DNA from: Flavobacteriaceae bacterium
GTDB lineage: Bacteria > Bacteroidota > Bacteroidia > Flavobacteriales > Flavobacteriaceae
Direction: 5' to 3'
DNA: 40,568 nt
NCBI GenBank assembly: GCA_947453885.1
Contig: CANGIF010000029.1
Coordinates: 1-40,568 of the forward strand
Shown: positions 25,936 to 34,886 of the stretch, piece by piece
Numbering within the stretch: position 1 is the stretch's first letter
How the letters are laid out: the number at the start of each line of letters is the position of its first letter
Position numbers and translations under genes: made by a program
The notes under the pieces: model-generated
Seen by the model: only the letters and a program-made list of their open reading frames with translations
The model's database searches: none
Told to the model about the DNA's origin: nothing

Positions 25936-27250
25936 TATTAATGCACTTCTAAGAAGTTATGTAAAAGAAAATTTAACACCTACAGCTGATGACATTCAGT
26001 TTGTATCAAATATTTATCAATCATTTAACGATTTGTTAGGAGTAAATAATTGTATTCAAATAGGTTCTTATCCTAGATATACCGCAATAAAGCCACTGCA
26101 CGATTTAGATGTTCTATATATTATGGGTGATTGGAATTCAAGTACTGCCAATCCAATATTTGATTTAAATACGATTGCCAATAAATTTTCTAAAGAGTAC
26201 AAAAATCCAACACCATTTGATTTAGATATTGTCGTACAAACTCACTCAATTTCATTTAGATATTTAAATAAGAATGAAGAAGTATTTGCTGTTGACTTGG
26301 TTCCTGCTTTAATAGAAGGCAGAAATGAATTTAATAGAAATACTTTTCGAGTTCCTGAAATTATTAAATTACATAGAGGAAAAAGAAGAAAAGAATACTA
26401 TGAAACAAAGTTGCGGAATAAAGAAAGTGTCATTTGGATTAAAACTGATCCGTTGGGATATATTGAGATAGCCTCTGGAGTAAATAAACAAAATGAAGAT
26501 TTTAGAAGGAGTGTTAAGTTTGTCAAAAGATGGAAACACGAATGCAAAGAAAAAAATGAAAATTTTAAACTTAAGTCTTTTCATTTAGAGCAATTGATTA
26601 CTGAAAATTATAAGCAAAATGTTAATTTAGAAATTTTTGATAGTGTTTTTAAATGTCTATCCGAGTTGAAAGGAAAAATTGAAATGCCTGTTTTGAGGGA
26701 CAGAGGTGATAATAGTAAATTTATTGACAGTTATGTTTCTGAATTAACTGATGAAGAGAGAAATTTAATTCACGAAGCAGTAGATGCTATTTTAATCTCA
26801 TTTGAAAATATTGACACAATAAATAATATAAATCTAATTGTTAAAAGTGGTTTTTATAAAAGAGTTTCAGCATCTGAAAAATTCTTATTCGACCAAAAAA
26901 TACCTGTTTTAATTGATGACACAGTACAATTGAAAATTGATGGTTTTGTAAAAGATTTAAGTGGGTTTAGAGATTACAAGGCAAATCTAAAACTTGTTAG
27001 AGGAGTAGTCGACACAAAAAACAAAATTGATTTTAAAGCGGTTACAAATACAACAAATCACGATATTCTAAAATGGAAAGTCAAAAACGACAATAATTGT
27101 ACAGAAGCTAGAGGTGAAATTACAGACCATCACACATATGTTAAGCCAGAAAGTACAGCTTTTTTAGGAAACCATTTTGTTGAATGTTATTCGATTAAAA
27201 ATAACGTTTGTATTGCAAAAGATATGGTAAACGTTGTTGTTAGGCAGTAA
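25922..27250 (+). CDS. CD-NTase-like nucleotidyltransferase (CBASS-type signal synthase)
   Basis: This 442-residue protein has the polymerase-beta nucleotidyltransferase signature: GS at 48-49 (IQIGSYPRYTA), the metal-binding pair Asp61 and Asp63 (HDLDVLY) and third Asp125 (VFAVDLVPAL). The length and helical C-lobe fit CD-NTases that make cyclic nucleotides after phage infection. The last about 90 residues (LKWKVKNDNNCTEARGEI...FLGNHFVECY) resemble the AGS_C sensor domain found at the end of some SMODS/CD-NTase proteins. No Cap2/Cap3 accessory genes are present, so with its membrane neighbour it would be a minimal two-gene system. Which nucleotide it makes cannot be predicted by eye. Confidence 0.8.
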   Translation: MRKSNINALLRSYVKENLTPTADDIQFVSNIYQSFNDLLGVNNCIQIGSYPRYTAIKPLHDLDVLYIMGDWNSSTANPIFDLNTIANKFSKEYKNPTPFDLDIVVQTHSISFRYLNKNEEVFAVDLVPALIEGRNEFNRNTFRVPEIIKLHRGKRRKEYYETKLRNKESVIWIKTDPLGYIEIASGVNKQNEDFRRSVKFVKRWKHECKEKNENFKLKSFHLEQLITENYKQNVNLEIFDSVFKCLSELKGKIEMPVLRDRGDNSKFIDSYVSELTDEERNLIHEAVDAILISFENIDTINNINLIVKSGFYKRVSASEKFLFDQKIPVLIDDTVQLKIDGFVKDLSGFRDYKANLKLVRGVVDTKNKIDFKAVTNTTNHDILKWKVKNDNNCTEARGEITDHHTYVKPESTAFLGNHFVECYSIKNNVCIAKDMVNVVVRQ

Positions 27251-27290
27251 AAAGTAAATAAGAAGGGTAAAGTAAAAAAAGCATATAATT

Positions 27291-29003
27291 ATGACAATAG
27301 AACAATTACAACACCAAAAAGAAACCGAAGACAAAATCGAGTTCAAAGCAGCGACCCATAATTATTCGTATAATGGTGGTTCGCACATTAGTCAAGAAGA
27401 ACGTAGAAAATGTTATTTGGGCTACATTGTGGCGTTTGCAAATGAATGTGGCGGTCGTTTAGTATTAGGTATGGCGGATGCAATGCCACATCAAGTAGTA
27501 GGAAGCGATTTTGCATTGGGCGAAGTAGGAGCTTTAGAAGATGGTGTATATGCTAAATTGGGTATTAGAATTAGAACCGAAGAACTATATGATGCCAATA
27601 GTTTAAGAGTATTGGTTACTCATATTCCATCACGACCTATTGGAAAAACCCTAAAGTTTGAAGGTGTACCATTGATGCGTATTGGCGAAAGTTTACGCAA
27701 TATGAGCGACGAAGAAGTTTTTGCAATCCTATCGGAACAAGAACCCGATTTTTCAGCCAAAATTTGTGAAGGGATTACTATGGATGATTTAAACAAAGAA
27801 GCCATAGACAAAATGAAAATATCCTATGCTCGTAAACAAAACAACCAACAATTTTTACAATTATCCAACGAGCAAATTTTATCCGATTTAAAATTAGTAG
27901 TCGATGGTAAATTTACTTATGCTTCACTAATACTTTTGGGTAATAAGGAAAAACTAAACCAAACTCTACCGCAGTCAAAAACCATTTGGGAGTATCGAAA
28001 CAGTATTTCACAAATACACCACGATACCCGAATTGTTATTGATGATCCTTTGTTTATAGGTATTGATAAAATTTGGAATTTAATAAATCAACCAAGTATA
28101 AATCCAAAATATCCAGTCCAATCGGACGCTTATATTTTTGACATTTATGCCTTTAATGAAGTGGTAATTCGTGAAGCAGTCTTGAACGCAGTAGCGCATA
28201 GAGATTATTCAATTACTAGCGAAGTTGTTGTAAAACAATTCCCTACACAAATAATAATAAATAATCCCGGTGGTTTTCCAAAAGGAGTAACCATAGAAAA
28301 CCTACTTACAGTTAGCAGTACACCTCGAAGCAGATTAATGACCGATATTTTAGAAAAAACAGGATTAGTAGAACGCAGCGGACAAGGTGTAGATAAAATA
28401 TTTTCTATCACACTGGCAGAAGGTAAAGCAGAACCCGATTACACCAGCTCTAATTTATTTCAGGTTACATTAAAATTAAATTCCGATATAACCGATAAAG
28501 CTTTCCACATCTTTCTAAACAAATACCAGTTCAGCGACAAAGAGCCTAAATTGGGAGTAGAACAAATCATTACGTTATACAAAATAAAAAATGGTTTGTT
28601 TCAGCAGCTAAACACGATAATTGTAGAGCAATTAGAAAAATCAGATTTAATACAAAAAGCGGCAGGACATACCAATCGATATATTTTATCCAATGAGTAC
28701 CATCAATTAGTAAAAGAAGATTTAAAAATTGGGAAACGATATTTAATTAAGGAAGTAGAATTAATTGTGTTGGCTTTACAAGGCAATGAACTAAAAGTAG
28801 GAGATTTAGAAAGCAGATTGCAAAATTCATTATCACGCAGCCAAGTGAAATATTTACTGACTAAACTAATGGAGGATGAAATTGTAAAAACATCAGGACA
28901 AATAAAAGGTACTCGTTATCTTCTATTGGAAGCTTTCGCAGATTTAAGAGGAGATTTATTAGTTAATGAGGTGGTTAATTATTTACGTTCCAAATATGAA
29001 TAG
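27291..29003 (+). CDS. Schlafen AlbA_2 and ATP-binding (RecG-like COG2865) protein
   Basis: The 570-residue protein begins with an AlbA_2 domain (about 10-150: KIEFKAATHNYSY, AFANECGGRLVLGM), the family related to Schlafen core domains. A GHKL-type ATP-binding domain follows (about 285-400: EAVLNAVAHRDY with Asn299; NNPGGFPKG; VERSGQGVDKIF). The tail has one or two winged-helix modules. Proteins of this type are annotated as transcriptional regulators or RecG-like and are frequent passengers in type I RM loci, between hsdS and hsdR as here. Their function in these loci is uncertain; a regulatory or nucleic-acid-binding role is likely. It follows the CD-NTase by 40 bases. Confidence 0.85.
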   Translation: MTIEQLQHQKETEDKIEFKAATHNYSYNGGSHISQEERRKCYLGYIVAFANECGGRLVLGMADAMPHQVVGSDFALGEVGALEDGVYAKLGIRIRTEELYDANSLRVLVTHIPSRPIGKTLKFEGVPLMRIGESLRNMSDEEVFAILSEQEPDFSAKICEGITMDDLNKEAIDKMKISYARKQNNQQFLQLSNEQILSDLKLVVDGKFTYASLILLGNKEKLNQTLPQSKTIWEYRNSISQIHHDTRIVIDDPLFIGIDKIWNLINQPSINPKYPVQSDAYIFDIYAFNEVVIREAVLNAVAHRDYSITSEVVVKQFPTQIIINNPGGFPKGVTIENLLTVSSTPRSRLMTDILEKTGLVERSGQGVDKIFSITLAEGKAEPDYTSSNLFQVTLKLNSDITDKAFHIFLNKYQFSDKEPKLGVEQIITLYKIKNGLFQQLNTIIVEQLEKSDLIQKAAGHTNRYILSNEYHQLVKEDLKIGKRYLIKEVELIVLALQGNELKVGDLESRLQNSLSRSQVKYLLTKLMEDEIVKTSGQIKGTRYLLLEAFADLRGDLLVNEVVNYLRSKYE

Positions 29004-29067
29004 TATTCTCCATAATTCAAAAAAAGAGTGCTGTATTGTTTACAACAAAATCTTTTTTAGAAAGGAT

Positions 29068-29248
29068 CAATTATCTGTATTCCACTTTTCTTTAGCCATA
29101 TCATCATCAGTAATAATAGCAGATGCCTTGTTTTTAGGTAGTTTACAGGTTTTTCAGCATCAGCACCAATTATCTATATTCTGTTTTTTTTCGCTGTATT
29201 TATTTTTTTTCGGTTGTCTTTCGGTCGGTACCAATTATCTGTATTCCC
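29068..29248. repeat. Three imperfect direct repeats CAATTATCTRTATTC
   Basis: Copies are at 29068-29083, 29167-29183 and 29232-29248, with start-to-start distances of 99 and 65 bases. Copies 2 and 3 also share a following T8 and TCKCTGTA, giving about a 35-base unit. They fill most of the 311-base gap between the Schlafen-like gene and hsdR. On the minus strand each copy reads as IQIIG/IQIID in some frame, but no good ORF joins them. No gene is called in this gap, and a 99-codon + strand frame across it is low-complexity. Confidence 0.65.
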
Positions 29249-29314
29249 ATTTTTTTTCTCTGTAAAGTCAAAGAATGCATCTATTAATTCATTGTTTTAA
29301 ATCATAAAGTAGTT

Positions 29315-32300
29315 ATGAACCCAAGTTATATAGAAGACCACATCAGTCAAATTCCAGCATTACAATTACTTATTAAAATGGGCTATCAATATGTATCTCC
29401 AGACGAAGCAATGGAATTACGTGGCGGTAGAACCAGTAATGTATTGCTTGAACCAATTTTGAAAAAACAACTCGAAAAGATAAACAGCATTCAATACAAA
29501 GACAAAGAGTTTTCTTTTTCAGATAGCAATATCAATGCAGCAATTATCGCTTTGCGAGAATTACCAATACAAGATGGTTTTATAAAAGCAAATCAAGCAT
29601 TTTATGACTTGATAACTTTGGGTAAAAGTTTGGAACAAACCATTCTAAACGATAAAAAAAGTTTCTCTTTTCAATACATCGATTGGAAAAATATAGAGAA
29701 CAATACATTCCACGTTACCGAAGAATATGCCGTATTACGAAGTGAGAGAAATGATACCTATCGCCCAGATATTGTTTTGTTTATCAACGGCATTCCAATG
29801 GTAGTAATTGAATGTAAAAGCAATGTGATAAAAGACCCAGTAAATGAAGCCATTTCTCAACATTTACGCAACCAACAAGAAGATGGAATAAGAGGATTAT
29901 ATCAATATTCTAATATAGTGTTGTCATTAGCGGTAAACGAAGCAAGATATGCCACCACAGCCACCCAAAAAGAGTTTTGGAGTGTATGGAAAGAAGTATT
30001 TAGAACCAAAGAAGAAGGAATACACTATGGCGATGCTATTAGACAACTAAAAAATAGTGAATTACCTAATACGGAGCGAACTGCCATTTTTAAACAACGA
30101 TTTAATAATGTATTGCACTATTTTAATCAACTGGAAAAAGAAGAAATAATCGTAACCGAACAAGATAAATTAGTATTCAGTTTATGCCAAAAATCAAGAA
30201 TATTAGACCTAATTTTCAATTACATAGTCTATGATGATGGAGTTAAGAAAATAACCCGATACCAACAATATTTTGCAATCAAAGAAACGCTCAAAAAAAT
30301 TAGTGTTGCCGATGCTAATGGTAAACGAACTGGTGGTGTAATTTGGCACACACAAGGAAGTGGAAAATCATTGACAATGGTAATGTTGGCGCAATTAATT
30401 GCAACCAAAAAAGAAATTAAAAACCCAAAAATAATCCTCGTTACCGATAGAATCGATTTAAACACACAAATTACAGAAACATTCCAAAAATGCCACGTTG
30501 ATGTAGAGGAAGCACAAACCGGAAAGCATTTAGTAGAATTAATCAATAGCCCAATAGATGCGGTAATTACGACACTGATACACAAATTTGAAGCGGCTAT
30601 AAATCAATCAAAAGACGGATTTACTTCGCCTAATATTTTTGTGCTGATTGATGAAGGACACCGAAGCCAATACGGTACGTTTAATGTAAAAATGCAAAAA
30701 GTTTTCCCGAATGCTTGTTTTGTAGCATTTACAGGAACGCCATTGATGAAAAAAGAAAAAAGCACAGCCAATAAATTTGGTGGATTAATTGATGTGTATT
30801 CAATAACGGATGCTGTCGAGGATAAGGCAGTAGTACCATTATTGTACGAAGGAAGACATAATTTAATTGAAGTAAACGATAAACCATTAGACACTTTTTT
30901 TGATAAGGTTTCCGAACCGCTTACGCCTTATGGTAAAGCAGCACTAAAAAGAAAATACAGTTCAACCAACCAACTGAACAAAGCCGACCAAGTAGTATAT
31001 GCAAGGGCTTGGGATATTAGTGAACATTTTGAAGCCAATATTCAAGGAACAGGTTTTAAAGGACAGTTAGTTGCTCCAAATAAAACAACTGCAATAAAAT
31101 ACCGAGAATATTTAAAAGAAATTGGTAAAGTAAGTTGTGAAGTATTAATCTCTGCACCTGATACAAGAGAAAATTACGAAGATGCTTTTGAAGAAAACGA
31201 AGATGTCGTATTGAAGTTTTACAAAGCTATGATGAGTAAATACGGTAAACAATCCGATTATGAAAAATCAGTGATTAGTGCCTTTAAGAAGCAAGAACAC
31301 CCCGAAATAATTATTGTAGTAGATAAATTACTAACTGGTTTTGATGCTCCAAATAATCAGGTTTTATATGTGACTAGAGCATTAAGAGAACATACTTTAC
31401 TTCAAGCTATTGCAAGGGTAAATAGAGTAGCGCCAGATAAGGAATATGGTTTTATCATTGATTACTTTGGGAATTTGGAAAACCTAGATAGTGCTCTTAA
31501 CACATACAGTGGATTAAATGATTTTGAACAAGAAGAATTATCAGGTACTATTATAAATATCAATAAAGAAATTGAGAAATTACCACAAGCACACAGTGAG
31601 CTATGGGAAATTTTCAAAACAATAAAAAACAAATACGATGCAGAAGCTTATTCAGAATTATTAAACGACGATAGTATTAGACATCCTTTTTATGAAAAAT
31701 TATCTGCTTTTGTTCGTTTGTTTAAATTAGCAATGGCTTCAATTGAATTTAATGATAGTAAGAACGAAAAAACCATTGACAAATACAAAAAAGACTGTAA
31801 ATTCTTCTTGCAATTACGAATAGATGTGAAACGTAGATACTATGATGATATAGACATTTCAGCTTTCGAACCACAAATCCAAAAATTAATTGACAAACAT
31901 ATTACCACAGAAGGCGAAGTATTAAAAATAACGGAACTAGTAAATATTTTTGATAAAGACAAAAGAGAAGCCGAAGTAGAAAAAGTAATGGGTAAAGCTG
32001 CTAAAGCCGACCATATTGCTACTCGAACTGTGAAAGCAATTAATGTTAAAATGAATGAAGATCCAATCTTCTATAAAAGTTTATCCGCATTAATAAGAGA
32101 AGCCATTAATGATTACCATCAGCACCGTATTGATGAAGCATTATATTTACAAAAAGCCAAAGAATACGAAAATCAATTCCTAACCGGAAAACAAAACAAT
32201 GTTCCAAATGCTATTCAAGACAAACCTAATGCAATTGCTTTTTACAATTTAATAAATGCAGTATTAGAGAATAGTTTTAGTAATGCGCCAGAACCAAAAG

Positions 32301-32536
32301 AAGTACAAGCTAGCACAGCATTAGAAGTAGAAGATTGTATCAAAAATATTGTTTATGAAAACGGCACATTAATTATTGATTGGCAAACCAATACCGAGAT
32401 TGAAAAAGAATTAAAAAACTGCTTGGATGATTTACTTTTCGAGAAACAACAACAATACGATACGCAATTCTCATTTGATAAAATTGATGAATTGATAGAA
32501 GAAGTAATCAAAATTGCTAAACTAAAATACGTTTAA
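29315..32536 (+). CDS. hsdR: Type I restriction enzyme motor/nuclease subunit HsdR
   Basis: The 1073-residue protein has the standard HsdR order. An N-terminal PD-(D/E)xK nuclease (RPDIVLFINGIPMVVIECKS, with Asp152, Glu166 and Lys168) is followed by a superfamily 2 translocase with Walker A TQGSGKS (Lys351), DEAH-like box LIDEGH (446-449), motif III TGTPL and motif VI QAIARVNR. A long helical C-terminus follows. It pulls DNA through the HsdM/HsdS complex and cuts unmethylated DNA at a distance. It is complete. Its natural partners at 22719-25406 are separated by the CBASS-like pair and the Schlafen-like gene. The stop shares a base with the ATG of the next gene. Confidence 0.95.
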   Translation: MNPSYIEDHISQIPALQLLIKMGYQYVSPDEAMELRGGRTSNVLLEPILKKQLEKINSIQYKDKEFSFSDSNINAAIIALRELPIQDGFIKANQAFYDLITLGKSLEQTILNDKKSFSFQYIDWKNIENNTFHVTEEYAVLRSERNDTYRPDIVLFINGIPMVVIECKSNVIKDPVNEAISQHLRNQQEDGIRGLYQYSNIVLSLAVNEARYATTATQKEFWSVWKEVFRTKEEGIHYGDAIRQLKNSELPNTERTAIFKQRFNNVLHYFNQLEKEEIIVTEQDKLVFSLCQKSRILDLIFNYIVYDDGVKKITRYQQYFAIKETLKKISVADANGKRTGGVIWHTQGSGKSLTMVMLAQLIATKKEIKNPKIILVTDRIDLNTQITETFQKCHVDVEEAQTGKHLVELINSPIDAVITTLIHKFEAAINQSKDGFTSPNIFVLIDEGHRSQYGTFNVKMQKVFPNACFVAFTGTPLMKKEKSTANKFGGLIDVYSITDAVEDKAVVPLLYEGRHNLIEVNDKPLDTFFDKVSEPLTPYGKAALKRKYSSTNQLNKADQVVYARAWDISEHFEANIQGTGFKGQLVAPNKTTAIKYREYLKEIGKVSCEVLISAPDTRENYEDAFEENEDVVLKFYKAMMSKYGKQSDYEKSVISAFKKQEHPEIIIVVDKLLTGFDAPNNQVLYVTRALREHTLLQAIARVNRVAPDKEYGFIIDYFGNLENLDSALNTYSGLNDFEQEELSGTIININKEIEKLPQAHSELWEIFKTIKNKYDAEAYSELLNDDSIRHPFYEKLSAFVRLFKLAMASIEFNDSKNEKTIDKYKKDCKFFLQLRIDVKRRYYDDIDISAFEPQIQKLIDKHITTEGEVLKITELVNIFDKDKREAEVEKVMGKAAKADHIATRTVKAINVKMNEDPIFYKSLSALIREAINDYHQHRIDEALYLQKAKEYENQFLTGKQNNVPNAIQDKPNAIAFYNLINAVLENSFSNAPEPKEVQASTALEVEDCIKNIVYENGTLIIDWQTNTEIEKELKNCLDDLLFEKQQQYDTQFSFDKIDELIEEVIKIAKLKYV

Positions 32537-33246
32537 TGCTAAATACAATCCAGGAAGTAAATTATGGTAGCAAAAGCATCAAATTCAAATTGACTTTTGC
32601 GACAAGAAAATCATTAGGCATAAAAGTATTGCCTGACGGTTTAGTAAATGTTATTGCACCCAATGATACAAGTATAATAGACATAAATAAAAAGGTAAAA
32701 TCCAAAGCCAATTGGATATTAAAGCAACTAGCATTTTTTTGTAGTTACAAACCAAATACACCAGAGCGTAAGTATGTTAATGGGGAAACACATTTGTATT
32801 TAGGTAGACAATATAAGTTGCAAATCATTGAAGATAGTATAAATGAAATTAAGATTTATAGAGGCACTATGATTATGAAAACTAAAAAAACCAATCCCGA
32901 ATATTTAGAAAAAAAACTAAATGAATGGTACAAGGAAAAAGCAATCATTCATTTTGAAGAATTGATAAATAGTTCATTGGAAAAATTCAATAAATATAAA
33001 ATTGAAAAACCTATTTTAGATATAAGATTAATGCAAAAACGCTGGGGCAGTTGTACTAAATCTGGCAAAATAATTCTAAATACAGAATTAATAAAAGCAC
33101 CAAAAGGAAGTATTGAATATGTAGTAATTCACGAACTATGTCATTTGATACATTACAATCACAATAAGGATTTTTATGATTTACAAAATAGATTATCTCC
33201 CAATTGGGAAAAATGGAAAGAAAAATTAGAACACGCACTTTCATAG
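32536..33246 (+). CDS. YgjP-like (SprT-type) zinc metallopeptidase
   Basis: The 236-residue protein belongs to the YgjP/DUF45 metallopeptidase family. It has HELCH (199-203), the third zinc ligand His209 in HYNHNKDFY, and upstream the family marker MQKRWGSCTKSGKIILN. It overlaps hsdR by one base (TAATG), so the two are translationally coupled; such genes are often found behind hsdR. A role in processing or turnover of a restriction subunit has been suggested by this linkage but is not shown here. No signal peptide is seen, so it is cytoplasmic. Confidence 0.88.
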   Translation: MLNTIQEVNYGSKSIKFKLTFATRKSLGIKVLPDGLVNVIAPNDTSIIDINKKVKSKANWILKQLAFFCSYKPNTPERKYVNGETHLYLGRQYKLQIIEDSINEIKIYRGTMIMKTKKTNPEYLEKKLNEWYKEKAIIHFEELINSSLEKFNKYKIEKPILDIRLMQKRWGSCTKSGKIILNTELIKAPKGSIEYVVIHELCHLIHYNHNKDFYDLQNRLSPNWEKWKEKLEHALS

Positions 33247-33306
33247 ATTTTTTAAAATTATAAATGTAATTGCAAACCATAAAAAAAAGATAAAAAGAGA
33301 AGTGAA

Positions 33307-34884
33307 ATGAGCGTTCAACAATTCGAGAAAAATAAAATAGCAGCACCATTTTTAGGAGAGCCATTAGTTCATATTGTTGGGCAGGATCCTTTGGGACTTT
33401 TAAATACAGGTGGCAAAACTTTTGATTTAGTACTACCAGGATTAAACAACGTAACCGACCGTATTAGATATTACTCTTTTTACTGTTGGTTTTTTCATTG
33501 TTATGCAAAGTATATCAGTAAACCTAGTAAGAAAGAACAGTTTGACCACTTGCGAAGAGCAGAATTTATTTTGTCTTTATTAGCAGCTAAAACTGGCGTT
33601 CAAGGCATTGGTGGTATAACCAAAGCTTTAGAACTTTATAACACTTCACAAAACGCATTTGATTTAACAATTGGCACAGGCGAAGAAAAACAAGCCAAAG
33701 ACGGAACCTATTGGATAAACCCACGAGGTATTTTTGGACAAAATTATGTCAGTTCTTTAAAGCAGCTCAATCTAATTAGAGAGTATGAAATCAATAGTGA
33801 ATTTTTTATAAGAACAGAATTTGAAATTGAAAATAAAATTTCAGGGTATCAACTAGCAATAGCATTTGAAGAAAATTTAGGTTCAGAAATTGCTCAATTA
33901 TTTGTTGAGATAATGAAGAAAGGAGTTATTACCCAATCAGAAATTGATAAACTTATTGGACCTTTCAATATGCTTAAAATTCCAACAAATACAACCGAGC
34001 ATAGTTTAATTTGGCAATTAATAACAGGTAATGATGAGCCAAAACAAGATAATTCAAATTTATTCAGAAAAAGAACAATTCAATTAGTATTAGAGAAAGT
34101 AAAAAAGTATGATGATGCTTTTTTTGATTATAGATTAACTTTTGATGCCTACCATTCTAAAGGTTTAATTGACAATGAAATAGACGAAACATTTTCATTG
34201 TGGTACTTTTATCAGTTAGAGCAATTCTGGCATATGGCGTGTACAGGTTCATTATCAACATTATTAAAAATTTTAAATAAAGAAAGTAATGGTAATTGGA
34301 TTGACGAAGAAATACTAATTGATGATATTGCAAAACAAGTTGAAGGGTTTTTAATAAAAGAAAATTTTATTGCTAAAAATCAAACGTTCAAAGAACTAAA
34401 AATTATTGATTTATCTGAGGAAGAAGTAGTTGAAGAAACCAAAAAAACAAATAACAACTTTGAAAAAGTTGGTTACAATATACTCTTGGTTAAAAAGTTG
34501 ATATTCAATAATAAATCCGAACTTGAAAGACTTGTTCGACTTACTAAAACCTATGAGTTAAATTCAAATAGTAGTTTCCTTTCTTCAATAGTTGCAATGC
34601 AAAACAATGAAGAATTATCAATAAAAGATTTTGTAAAATATTATTTAAAAAAATATGTAATTGTAAGACATCAATGGGTTTCACTAAAGAAAATGAATAA
34701 CACACAATCAACTGAAAAATTCATTCGTGAAGATGGATTAATTCGTTTTATAGATGATGTAGATTATGCTTATTCTTCTCCAAGATTGAATACATTGATT
34801 GATTTTTTAAGGGATATGCAGCTCATAAATGAGGATAAAAAAGACTTAACAACAATTGGTCTAGAACTTTTTAAAACTCTTTAA
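33307..34884 (+). CDS. 525-residue protein of unknown function paired with a PLD protein
   Basis: I do not recognise this protein. It begins with MSVQQFEKNKIAAPFLGEPL, contains an aromatic segment YYSFYCWFFHCYAKYIS near 56-72 that is too polar for a sure membrane span, and is otherwise a mixed alpha/beta or helical soluble protein with no enzymatic motif I can point to. Its end and the start of the phospholipase D-like gene are 2 bases apart, so the two are surely one unit. It follows the metallopeptidase by 60 bases and may be read from the type I operon promoter or from its own. Its place in a defence island suggests a target-sensing or adaptor role, which is inference. Confidence 0.6.
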   Translation: MSVQQFEKNKIAAPFLGEPLVHIVGQDPLGLLNTGGKTFDLVLPGLNNVTDRIRYYSFYCWFFHCYAKYISKPSKKEQFDHLRRAEFILSLLAAKTGVQGIGGITKALELYNTSQNAFDLTIGTGEEKQAKDGTYWINPRGIFGQNYVSSLKQLNLIREYEINSEFFIRTEFEIENKISGYQLAIAFEENLGSEIAQLFVEIMKKGVITQSEIDKLIGPFNMLKIPTNTTEHSLIWQLITGNDEPKQDNSNLFRKRTIQLVLEKVKKYDDAFFDYRLTFDAYHSKGLIDNEIDETFSLWYFYQLEQFWHMACTGSLSTLLKILNKESNGNWIDEEILIDDIAKQVEGFLIKENFIAKNQTFKELKIIDLSEEEVVEETKKTNNNFEKVGYNILLVKKLIFNNKSELERLVRLTKTYELNSNSSFLSSIVAMQNNEELSIKDFVKYYLKKYVIVRHQWVSLKKMNNTQSTEKFIREDGLIRFIDDVDYAYSSPRLNTLIDFLRDMQLINEDKKDLTTIGLELFKTL

Positions 34885-34886
34885 TT

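Noticed and set aside
28966..29265. 99-codon open frame between the Schlafen-like gene and hsdR
   Set aside because: It begins inside the preceding gene, is low in complexity (F, S and L runs from T tracts) and covers the triple repeat.
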